A DNA stretch of 64,000 bases. Source: Drechslerella dactyloides. Taxonomy: Eukaryota; Ascomycota; Orbiliomycetes; Orbiliales; Orbiliaceae. Position numbers and translations under genes: made by a program. A model generated the notes under the pieces. The model was given only the letters and a program-made list of their open reading frames with translations. It made no database searches and was not told the origin of the DNA. The stretch spans positions 4,774,001 to 4,838,000 of the forward strand of contig JAGTWJ010000017.1 of the NCBI GenBank assembly GCA_020064725.1, read 5' to 3'. Numbering within the stretch: the first letter of the stretch is position 1; each line of letters starts with the position of its first letter. Positions 1-9,817 of the stretch are shown here, one piece after another.

Positions 1-1495
1 ACGCCTCCTCCATCGTCAGCTACACCACCACCCGCAACACCGAAGACGACGACGACGATCCCGACCGTGATCTCTCGTCCATCTCCGTCGACATTGACGA
101 CCCGGACGTGCGCATGGCCGCTGAGGCCCTCGGAGACCTTCGTGCCGATTTCGTCAGCAGTCCCAAGAGCGTCCCTAACAGTCCTCCGCCCGCGCAGGAG
201 GAACGTCAGGAGGAGCGCCGCCAGCAGAGCATGATGGAGATGATTCAGGGGCAGAACACATTTTTGGGCACCGCTGTCCGCGCGGGAAGGAGCGTGTATC
301 GCGGCGGGAAGCGGTACAGCCCGCGGTTCAAGTATGGAGCTGAGATGGTGAGTCTTATACGCAGCAAAAAATCTGCATATGCGCCCTTTCTGTGTCTCAC
401 ATGTAAAAATTTCGTCGGCATCTATTACATGGCTGCCGTTTTGGAGTTCCAGCAATTCACACCCATGTGATTTCTTTTACGAAGGATGGTGACTAACGCG
501 ACATCCTCATTCAGGTCGAGCGCGCGGCCGCACCGATGACGTCGGTCGTCTCGTACGCCGCTCGCACAACGGGCGTCGAGTCCGTTCTCCGCCGCAATCT
601 AGAAGCCCGGCGACTGTCGTCCTCCGCGTCCTCGCAGTCGCAATCGACAGGCACGTCGCCCTCGCACTCCCAGCCGTCGTCGGTTTCTTCCACCCACGCG
701 ACCAAGCGGCGCAAAACCACGTTTGAAGACAATGCCATGGATATCGACCCGCGGTCCCCGGAGCAGGAGCAGCCGCTGACGCATAAGCCTGCGACGGACG
801 TCGTCTCGCTCAATTGGCAGCGGCGGCTGATGCTGTCCACGGCCGGCGTGGGTGTCGCTCTCAGCGAGGAGTCGCTGAAGAGCCTCAAGTACTGTCTCGC
901 GTGGCTGCGCTGGGCGAACGATCACTTGGACAAAGTCATCATGGCGCTGCGTGGGGTCATCAGCGAGTACGATTTCGATTCGGCTGCCGACGGTGGAGGC
1001 GAAGGCGGGGGAGGGGCGGGCGGCAGAGCGACAGCGGATGAAAGGAGCGCGGAGCTGCAACATAAGATTGACAGCTTGCGAAAGGACGTGATCGGTACAT
1101 TGAAGCGTGTCGTCGACGTGGTGTCGACGTACGCGGGTGGCGCGCTGCCGGAGAATGCACGGGTTGTGGTCAAGGCGTGTATCACAAACTTGCCGCGACG
1201 GTGGGCGCTCGCGGCAAAGGACGACGGAACGAACGGCAGCGGTGCAGCTGGATCGTCTAACAATATGGCGGTGGTGGTCCGACGCGAGGAGGCTGGCAAG
1301 CGCGTGCTGGTCCTCGCGCGGGAAGGGCTGGAGATGATGCACCAGGTATCGGCGATCGTGCAGATGACGCTTGAGCGCGCGGAGGAGTGGTGCGACCGAC
1401 TGGGCAGGCGGCGGCCGGACGACCCTGACTACGGCAAGGTCGGGTGGGACGTGGAGATGGAGCTGGAGGGGGTGGAGGGGCGCAAGGACCGGTGA
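1..1495 (+). CDS. Opi1-family transcriptional regulator, 5' end missing
   Basis: The reading frame is already open at base 3, so the start lies left of the window. Exon A runs to 347, an intron spans 348-514 (GTGAGT donor, branch GACTAAC at 491-497, TCAG acceptor), and exon B runs 515-1495. Just before the intron is a conserved acidic stretch followed by VRMAAEALGDLRADFVSSP and a segment ending YSPRFKYGAEM. After the intron come a Ser-rich linker, a basic KRRK nuclear-localisation-like patch, and the block VVSLNWQRRLMLSTAGVGVA followed by LSEESLKSLKYCLAWLRWAN, the typical Opi1 core. A Gly-rich insertion and a C-terminal helical region follow. In yeast, Opi1 represses phospholipid-synthesis genes and senses phosphatidic acid at the ER; in filamentous fungi the family role is less clear. 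Recognition is from memory of the family. The codons on both sides of the intron join in frame. Confidence 0.85.
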
Positions 1496-2076
1496 TGCGT
1501 GGTATATTACATCATATCATATCGTACGTGTCATATCTATTTTCTATCCATCCATCCCTTTGTCGCAATGGGTCTGTATGTATTTACGGTGTATCAGTAT
1601 TGTATTTTTCTCGAGTCCCTCATCTCAAAAGCATTGTTTTCCCGCAATCAGCTTGCGCTTGTATTATCATTGTATGTATCTACGGCGGTGTATCATCTTT
1701 TTATATGGCGTGGAGGATATCGATGCATAGAAATCTACTATTGCTGCTGGATCCGCTTGGTCGGGACTCTCCGATCGCTGGCCGGGGCTTCCCAGATTGA
1801 GTTTGGCGACGTCATCGGCGCATCACCGCGCGACAAATGCGCGCGAACTCTGATCATGATCTCACCGTACGTATAACTATAATTTATAACGCACCCGGCA
1901 TCTCATCGCTCTTCGCCATCGATTCATCGCCTCTGATATATTTCACATCCGCTGCTCGATTGAAGATATCAACCAACCAACCCGCCTTCATTCACCTGCA
2001 CACGAACGAATTATCACCAATCTAAACGATATCACCTTACAAAAACACATATACAACACCACATCGAGTTGACAAC
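1496..2076. other. intergenic: Opi1-like 3' flank and promoter of the small membrane gene
   Basis: There is no supportable gene here. The stretch holds the 3' flank of the Opi1-like gene (T-rich, around 1500-1700) and the 5' flank of the small gene at 2077. The last 200 bases are rich in CA and CT and contain no ATG in the final 100 bases or so, as expected of a fungal leader. Confidence 0.5.
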
Positions 2077-2695
2077 ATGGCCTCGTTCACGCAGAGTATC
2101 GAGAACTTTGTCGCCGCCATCTTTGGCATCTTTCGCAACCTCGCGAACTCTGTGCTTGCCGTGTTCACGTCCATGCTGGCGCTCGCGCAGACGGCCGCCA
2201 TGTCGCTGCTGCAGCTCGCCCGGAGCTTTGTGGATTTCATCCTTTGTAAGTTTGTCGCCATACATACGTATCCATGTCATATCTTGCTCTATCGCGCTAG
2301 CTATATCGCACCGTACCTTATGATATCATATACCGCTTCTCCTTCCGTATGGTGTTATCTGCTATCTGTCCACTCGTCCCACCTCATCTCGTCCCATCTC
2401 CCATGATTCAATCCCTTCTCCTGTGACGTCCGACTCCTACCATTTGTTGCTGTCTCGCATCAGCATTAAATTGCTGTTGCGAAGACGCGGGAGGATTCCT
2501 CTGTTGCAACTGAGGCATGGGTGCGAGTGATAAATACGTCAAGCAGGCAATATAAGCTAACGGCAGCTTTCTATAGCAAACATTCTCATCTTGTCCGTCA
2601 TCGCCGTTGCTCTCGTCGGGTATACTGCCCTGACGCAGCGCAATGCACCCGCACCCGGCCTTGGAGCGGCTGGCAGGAAGAAGAACATTTCCTGA
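2077..2695 (+). CDS. small conserved-type membrane protein, 95 aa, two exons
   Basis: Exon 1 is 2077-2245 and exon 2 is 2577-2695, around a 331-nt intron (GTAAGT donor, GCTAAC near 2555-2560, CTATAG acceptor). The splice is phase 1 and joins FVDFIL to SNILILSVIAVALVGYTA. The product has a hydrophobic, amphipathic-looking first half (IENFVAAIFGIFRNLANSVL and the following TSMLALAQTAAMSLLQLARS) and a clear C-terminal membrane helix followed by a short basic tail ending AGRKKNIS. There is no signal peptide cleavage site. The start is the first ATG after an ATG-free leader (acaacATGgcc, a good fungal context). I do not recognise a named family; the arrangement resembles small uncharacterised membrane proteins annotated as hypothetical in many ascomycetes. 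A function cannot be assigned. Confidence 0.7.
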
Positions 2696-5600
2696 GCGAA
2701 CGAACGAACAAGCGACGGAGTGCGTGAGGTGGTGGAAGTAAGGAAGGGCAATTGCAGGCATGCGAACAAAGGAGAAGGGACCGGGTGCCGTTCTACAGAT
2801 ATCGTCGGCCGGTGTTTTCGGTAGATTAATCGGGCTGGGGTGCGTTCGGATGCATGTATGTACGGTTGCGACATCTGTGATAACTGTATTTGCAACTGTG
2901 CGTCTTCCGGCGCGCTGTCGAACGGTTAGCTGGTCTCGACTGCTTTGCTATCATGTCTGTGCGGTCCGTCGATTTTGGTTTGGTTTTATGATTTTGCTGT
3001 TTGTTGTGTACGTATTGTTCTGGCGTGCTGGGCGTACGGGAGGTCAATTGATGGGTCGGAGCTCGACTCGACTCGGCTCTACTCTGCTATAGGATCCGCT
3101 CGAGGAGTTTGTTGACCGGCTGGGTTAGCTAGCTGCGTTAGTCTAGTTGCTTAATTGATTCCAGTTCTGTTGAGGTGTCCCTTCTCTTGTTGTGTCGTAG
3201 CAAAAGGTGTGGATTTTCTCTCTTTCACGCAGTGGTTCGTGGGAAATGTGTGCGAGGATCACATCTGACTGACTAATTGACCGATGCGACGGACTGGCCG
3301 ACTAGTCGACTGCATGCTGACTACTGCCATGATATGACCCGATCTGCTGGCCTGACTGCCTACTCCTGCTCGCCTGCCTGGCGATATGGGGGGGTCACGA
3401 TGCCAGTGAGACAACTTTGTCGACAATTCAAACTAGACTGCTTGTCTGCCTGGTAAGCGTGTCTGGTCTGCCTATTGCAGTGCCCCGATAATAGCAGTCG
3501 ATAAGAAGGACGCATGGCACGACATTCCAGAAGGGCGAGGACAATGAAAGGAACGCAGTATCCGAGAGCTTGGTCGACGCGACGTCGTATATTAATATCA
3601 TATACATACGATCGATCTCGCAATCTAGGCTGCCCATTTTTCGCTTTCTAGAATTCTGCAGGTGTCGACGGATAGTCCGTAGACGAGACGGATTGTCCGT
3701 AGATGCGTATACACTAGCACCATCTATGGAAGAATGGGAAGGTGTACCGACTGTGAAAGTTGCATCTGTGAACCTGGGCTAAGCTGTTCTGCGCATAGTA
3801 CCAGTCTATGGACGGTGCGCTATGTGGTACTATACCGGATGCTGCTGTTTATCAGAGACGGTTTACGGCTACAGGAATATCCAACAGGCATTTACCAAGG
3901 TCGGTCTAGTACAATTCCCTTCTTCCATCTCTGATAATGCGTAAATGCAGCTTTAGAACGCGGCATGTACGCAAGCCGGAGCTGGAGCTCGAGGGCAGAC
4001 CGCACTGTCAAAATAACACTGCATCCGACCTGCAGCGCCGGTGCCGGCAACCGGTATCTGTATTTTAAAATTTTCATTCGATCGATTGCTATTTCCAAGT
4101 TAGTTTACTAATTACGCAGCCAACGCTCATGCGACTGCACAACTGTTGAACAGAGGTCCGTGAGCGTTAACCCTTCTAGTTAGAGAGTAACTATGGTTGT
4201 ATGTATGGTCGGCAGCTGTGTCTCTGTGCTGAGAATGTATGAGTCGGTGCATGTTGCAACATGACAGGCCAACATGTTGAACAGGATGGCAAAATCTGGC
4301 GGTGTTTGAATGCGGTCTAGGCTTCATATTTGTTTTGCAGGGCCCGACGGCCGGCCGGTTGGGTAGCTAAGTATACAATAATACTAGAGTACTAGTACCG
4401 GTGGCTGTCAAGTTGTATACATGTATGCCAGAATTCGAACGGCAGACCTTGAGATCATGGATATCGATAGTCTAGTCTCTGGTGGCGAGTAGGCGTGCTA
4501 GCAACGGTTTGGGAGCGCTCGAACGCTCATGCATGTAATTGCAAGCATGCGTATTGTGTGCCTGTATGCTAGCGCATTACGGATCTCGAGTCGAGGCGGA
4601 CGGCTAGCTAGGCTAGCTGCATTGCGATATATATCTACAGAAGGCGCAGTGATAATGTTGACGTTCATGTCCGCTGAATGTTCGAACGGGTGAGTTTCAG
4701 TGGCTTGCTTGCCACGGCGAGCTGCTCGCTGTTACATGTTGACGGCAAAACGTACGTTGTGGCATGCAGCTGTTGATGTTTCGAGTGGCGGTATGAGAAT
4801 AGCAACATTGCGGTTCATGACCTGTTGCAATCGCGGAGACTCGACTCACGCTCGGACGACGGCATATCTGGCCCTAACGGTTGTCCGACGGGTCCGATAC
4901 CCTGGTGCCTGGCTGGTGGGATAAGCATGCAATTTTCGTCCGTTGACGGACGATTCGAGTTCTTGCGTGTTATTAGCAATTAATCGATAGCATTATCATC
5001 TTGGGTGGTGGTCAATCTACGGAGCACTGAGGCCGGTGCCTTTATAACGCTACTTGGCGGTTGTCCCCATGCGTATCCGTCCTAGTTCAACGTTCACACT
5101 TTCCAGTATAACGCCTAGTGTATACGCTGGGCTCTCCATGGCGCGCACGAAAGGATCGCACAATGTCAGCCGGGATTGAATTCTTAATTTGCCGGGGTCA
5201 AAGTCAATTCGCGGCGGTCATGTGCTTGTTTTGCTACAAGCTACTACTTTTCCTCTGAGAGCTCGCGGGGTTTAATTGCTATCGATAGGTGTATATCGAG
5301 GTTGGAAGGTCGCCATTAGTTGCCTGCGAGATGTGAAGCTGCGCCGACGACGTGCGTGCGTGTGTGCGTGAATATGCATCTCGTATCACATTTGGCGAGC
5401 TGGGTAGCGAGGCCGGCCTGTTGAGTATACTAGATGCATGAGCGTTTTGTCTACCTGGACGCACACACGCACATGCATGCTGCGTATCGGTATCTTGGCC
5501 GTCTGAGGTACCGATGCTAGGCTAGTCCGGAGGTATTGCATTGTACCTCGTAGTGGTGTACACAATACAGATCCAATGCATGCCCATGCACCAAGTGGCG

Positions 5601-7348
5601 TTCGACGATCACAAAGTTGAGTCGAGCCGTCTGTGTGTCTGAATACCATGCAAAAGCCCCTCTTCGGATGGCGTAGGTGTCCATATTCATCCATGCTGTG
5701 AGCGATGTGTATGTTGTATACGTATCGAGCTCGTGTATTATGCCTGTAATGTATTGGCCCGTGTTCAGTAGCGTCGTCAATCTCCAAACTTTCGATTATC
5801 TCACGGGCACGTGTCTATTTTCAGGTCCGAGAATGGGTGTAGTGACCGATGACCGGATGCGTGCCGGAGCCCGAGGGTTGTGCAGTATTTGCTACTCGTG
5901 TCTATAACGTTCCGAGCTCGGTGGGTAGATCCTGTGCCTGCGCCCTCGGGCGTATTCTCGTTTTTGACAGCTCCCAACGCTACATGCACGGATGCCGGAC
6001 AGCCAGCTTATAATTACGATTTGCAATTTTATCTTGCTTGATTAATGTGTATTCAGATATCAACTTGGTGGATTGATTGCAACAATTGTTTCTATAGCCG
6101 TCCGTGGGAAAGCTTGATGAATTAATCGATGTTTCGGCTATCTATAGAGAGAGTTCCATATTTGCATCCAACGAGTCGGCTCTAGTTGTGCACAATAGCT
6201 TGCCGGTTATTATAGGTGCGATATCTATTGACGAGGGGTGCTCACGCCGATAGCTCTAGATAGTTCACTGGCAAGTTCGGAGTGTATATACGGCGTAGGC
6301 GGCAATATTCAACCAGAATTGTGCGCGCCTGCTGCGGCACCAACAGCTGTTTCCGAGTCCCCTCGAAAAATTGGGAAGAAAAGTAAAATATGCAGGCCAG
6401 GCGACGGTTCTTTGACAATTTGCAACTGGCTAACGTTAACGTTGGCCGCCAGGTGTCTAACAATGCAACGAACGAACGGCACGGCGGCCGGACAGGCTGC
6501 GTGTGTTTGCACGAAGATACTGAGCTGTAGCCGCCACATATGCACGTTTATAACGTTTACACACATGTATGTATAATACGTACATGCATGCATGCGCACT
6601 CTCGATAGCTAGCGCGCAGGATGCATGCATCGGATTGTCTGTTCGACTGTCCGCTATTCTGCCAACCAGCCGGGGTGATGAGGTATACATGTACCGGAAT
6701 CCCGTGCTGTGCGTCTCGGCTTGAGACCAACGCTGCCGTTGGGCGCTCGGCTCACGCGATTGTGGTGTTGCATTTTGCCACGGTACCTGACATGACACTG
6801 CAGACGTTCTGTTGCGGCTGCTTGCTGGTGCGATTACAATTGGGGCGGCCTCATTTGGTGGGCGGGTCAGTTTTGTTCTATTATAGACGTAGCGCTGGGA
6901 GCTCCAGTTTGTAACACTGACGTTTCCGGGCCTTCTGGTTGTATTTGTGTGCTTGTCAGGTGGGGCTCGCCAGCGATATATGTATATATATCTTGTGCGG
7001 GGCGTCGGTGCCTCTTCTAATCGTTTCATGCGAGCGGGCTCTCAGGCTGGTCTTCTGTCTGCTATAATCGAGCGACTTCTTAAGTGGAGTCTGCATTTAC
7101 AGCATAGTATTCTTTTGTCGTCATCATTCGAACTAATCCTTTGAGGTGCACATCTTGAGGGATCGAAGTGCTATCCTTTTAGGCCGACTTGCGCTTGGGA
7201 GACTGGTGGGTCTGGTGCCTTGAAACAATTTATGCACAAGGCTGTCTTTTTATCGCTAACGGGTGCGTAGAATAAATATAGCCTATCGCCACTGCTGCAG
7301 TCCAGCTTAAGTATCCTCACGTCCACGGCATCGAAAGGAATCTTCACA
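2696..7348. other. 4.65-kb gene-free stretch
   Basis: No frame with an ATG, plausible length and splice signals was found on either strand; open frames are short and low in coding character. The sequence is rich in short palindromes (GCTAGC, ATCGAT, ATGCAT, GCATGC) and holds long alternating purine-pyrimidine runs at 5350-5370 and 6558-6599. The final few hundred bases are presumably the promoter and leader of the gene at 7349. No transposon protein or terminal repeat was seen. Confidence 0.5.
6558..6599. repeat. alternating purine-pyrimidine tract (possible Z-DNA)
   Basis: Bases 6558-6575 and 6576-6599 are each strictly alternating purine-pyrimidine, with a single A-A break between them. 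The second half contains ATGCATGCATGCGC. Such tracts can adopt left-handed DNA under negative supercoiling; that is established for this kind of sequence but untested here. Confidence 0.6.
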
Positions 7349-9817
7349 ATGTCTACCTGGCCGCGCGGGTATACGCACCCCATCAAAGAATGGGAGTTCT
7401 GCCCGCTACAGCAAGGGCAGCATCCTACACCAGAGATACCGGTTAGACCCGAGATACCGGTTAGACCTGAGATACCGGTTAGACCGAAGCGGCCGTCGCT
7501 CGTCATGCCTCTCGGACACCGATCGCGGCCTTCCCAATCCACCTCGATTCGCAGTGGCGCGGTTGCAGCGGCCGCAAAGAAGCCCTTGCCGGCTAGCCTC
7601 AAGAGCCCGAGCTCGACGACACCCGCGCTGACCTTTGACAAGAATCGACCACTTCCACCGCTGCCGCTCCGCGTGGAGAATAGATCGAGTTTGAGAACGA
7701 CGAACAGCACGCATACGCTGGAAAACGTCATGAGCGAGAAGTCAGGGTATAGCTTCTTGCATAGTCGGAAACTGTCGCTATTATCACGGCCGCTGTCGAG
7801 CTCCTCGTCGAGCAAGTCGTCTCTGAGGACTATTGCCCCGCCACGGATACAGGTGCCTGCTCGCACAACCGGCACCACCGCGAAGGTCGAGAAACTGGAG
7901 ACCACAACCCCGGGATTGGTGGATGCCCAGGTGATCACGATCCAGCTGGACGATGCCCCTTGCATGCCGTATGCACACTCGGCCTTGCCGTCCTCTGTTG
8001 CCCTTCCGGCGACGGGCTTCACAGACGCCATGAGTCGCAGGTCAAGGAGCCTGGGCAGTGCCGACGAGGAGTTTACGAAGCTCGATTTCAGCTTCCTACG
8101 GAGCGAGAAGAACCCTGTACCCACCCAGCCGGACGAAAAGAACGCCGAGGTCCAGATCGAGGCCGAAGCGAGCGACAGGCCTCAATCCACAGACTCCAAA
8201 CGACGCACACCGATAAAGCTGCAGCTCAAGATCCCACTTGCCAACTGCTCTCCGAACCCTTCGCCGCCCACAGAGCGCGCCTCAGCCGAACCGTCCACTT
8301 CTCAGGAGCCATTCCGGCCATCCTCACGGTCGGTACCTCGCGAGGAGATCGTCTGGACGCCCGGTGGGTACGAAGAACGTCGATACGTCTACTTCCCCTC
8401 CCCGGACCAGTCGTCCCCGCCAGATTCCAAGCCGGCCTCGCCGACGCCGACCCAACCTACATGCAACTTGGAGGCGCTGGCGTTATACCCACCGCCGCAC
8501 TACACTCGCATTCCACCATCGCCACATCCGGATGCGAAGCGAGTGCATGAGCATGCGAAGAAGCCATCGACGTCGTCATCCCACCACACTTTCTCAACCG
8601 TCAGGGCGAGTACAGTTACCCGGGCGGGTGCTCTCGAAAGCCAGTTGACGAACTATGAGGATTATGAGGACGATATAGATGCGAATTATACGTGTGCCTC
8701 ATCGATCGCAAGTTCGAGCTCGGGCTCGAGTTCGTCGTCCTGCGGTGAGGACGAAGAGGAGTGTCTCACACCTGTCCAGCGAGATATATCCAACGCTAGC
8801 AACGGCATCGCTGGCGGCGCTGGCGGCGGCAAGACCAATGATGAGAAGTCACGGTACAACCTGCCGTCGTTGATTCTGCCGTCGCCGACGCTCGCCCCGA
8901 AAATGGGAGATATAGCAGTCGGGCTGCGGCTGTCCAATATGACGTTGGGTGATGACCTGCAGTGGCAGCTGAGAAGAAAGCCATCGCCTGTGCCGCAAGG
9001 GTCAATTTCTGCTGGCAGCCAACTAGGAGCAGGAGGTCTAGAGACCAAGGCGAAGACTACGAGGCGGTCTCTCAGCACCTCTCGCCTGTCTGTGCGGTTC
9101 ATGCAGACTCCCAAGTCTCCCAGCCGGTCAAGCTCCTGCACTAGCTTGAAGGCGTATGCGCAGAGTCAGCAGTCGGCGGACAATGCAGCGTCGGTTCGGA
9201 GTTCCAGCTACCACATTGTAGCATCAGCGCCTGGTAGTCTGCTTTCAGTGATCCCGCGGAGCGCCACCGCGACGCCATGCACTCTTCATGAGGAATGTAA
9301 CGAGAAAACATCTGTAGTTGCAGCTGGCATTGACGGCGCCCTGCCGGTTGCACTGCAGGTAGTGGAAGAAGAGGCTCCCCATCCGGCAACGGAGCCCGAT
9401 GTCCAGCGATCACAGTCTTTTTTCGATCACGACGACGACGATGATGAGGACGATGATGATCAGGATACTGATCGCGAGACAACCTTTGAAAGGGCCATGA
9501 CGAGGTTCCACAGCGTGCGGCGATTCTTTGCACGGTGTTTCACTGGTTCTAGCCAGCGTCGACGTGGTGACAGCATTAGCGTGGGTGCGAGCACAGGTGC
9601 GGCACCGTCGCCAAAAACCGCGATGATTGGGGTTGACGACCAGTTTCAGGCAATCAGGCGGAACTTTGGCCAGATCCAAGATGCTCTGACAAAGTATCGT
9701 GAACGAGGGCTCGAGGATATGCCGGTGCCACCACCAGCTGTAGTGCAGATGCGAGTATCCGGCAGCAGCTCGACAACTTGGAGACGATGGAGCAACCGGC
9801 TGGGAATTCAGATGTAG
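7349..9817 (+). CDS. large disordered Pro/Ser-rich protein, 822 aa, single exon
   Basis: This is an uninterrupted frame from ATG (cacaATGtct) to the stop at 9817. The N-terminus has WPRGYTHPIKEWEFCPLQQG, then three tandem copies of the hexapeptide PEIPVR (residues about 28-45). Long Ser/Pro/Thr-rich regions follow, with a motif VPREEIVWTPGGYEERRYVY near residue 330, a Ser-rich plus acidic patch near residue 460, and a run of Asp/Glu near residue 695. The final 120 residues look the most folded: a basic helix FERAMTRFHSVRRFFARCF and a helical stretch beginning QFQAIRRNFGQIQDALTKYR. No enzyme domain or membrane segment is visible. The product is probably a fungal-specific cytoplasmic or nuclear scaffold-like protein; the function is unknown. 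The long opposite-strand frame at 7171-8124 is judged a shadow of this gene's codon bias. Confidence 0.75.
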   Translation: MSTWPRGYTHPIKEWEFCPLQQGQHPTPEIPVRPEIPVRPEIPVRPKRPSLVMPLGHRSRPSQSTSIRSGAVAAAAKKPLPASLKSPSSTTPALTFDKNRPLPPLPLRVENRSSLRTTNSTHTLENVMSEKSGYSFLHSRKLSLLSRPLSSSSSSKSSLRTIAPPRIQVPARTTGTTAKVEKLETTTPGLVDAQVITIQLDDAPCMPYAHSALPSSVALPATGFTDAMSRRSRSLGSADEEFTKLDFSFLRSEKNPVPTQPDEKNAEVQIEAEASDRPQSTDSKRRTPIKLQLKIPLANCSPNPSPPTERASAEPSTSQEPFRPSSRSVPREEIVWTPGGYEERRYVYFPSPDQSSPPDSKPASPTPTQPTCNLEALALYPPPHYTRIPPSPHPDAKRVHEHAKKPSTSSSHHTFSTVRASTVTRAGALESQLTNYEDYEDDIDANYTCASSIASSSSGSSSSSCGEDEEECLTPVQRDISNASNGIAGGAGGGKTNDEKSRYNLPSLILPSPTLAPKMGDIAVGLRLSNMTLGDDLQWQLRRKPSPVPQGSISAGSQLGAGGLETKAKTTRRSLSTSRLSVRFMQTPKSPSRSSSCTSLKAYAQSQQSADNAASVRSSSYHIVASAPGSLLSVIPRSATATPCTLHEECNEKTSVVAAGIDGALPVALQVVEEEAPHPATEPDVQRSQSFFDHDDDDDEDDDDQDTDRETTFERAMTRFHSVRRFFARCFTGSSQRRRGDSISVGASTGAAPSPKTAMIGVDDQFQAIRRNFGQIQDALTKYRERGLEDMPVPPPAVVQMRVSGSSSTTWRRWSNRLGIQM
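7430..7483 (+). repeat. 18-bp in-frame tandem repeat x3 (PEIPVR)
   Basis: Three contiguous 18-bp units encode PEIPVR PEIPVR PEIPVR inside the gene starting at 7349. They differ only at the third base of the first codon (cca, ccc, cct), so the array looks like recent slippage or unequal exchange and is a likely site of length variation between strains. Confidence 0.85.

Noticed and set aside
463..476. CATGTGATTT, close to the yeast inositol-response element CATGTGAAAT
   Set aside because: It lies inside the intron of the Opi1-like gene, has mismatches, and the yeast circuit is not known to be kept in filamentous ascomycetes.
4425..4490. tRNA-like piece with GTTCGAATTC on the minus strand
   Set aside because: The T-arm stem does not pair, no A box at the right distance and no acceptor stem could be drawn.
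7171..8124. 317-codon minus-strand frame
   Set aside because: It overlaps the well-supported plus-strand gene, is Ser/Leu/Gly-rich in the way expected of an antisense shadow, and has no domain.
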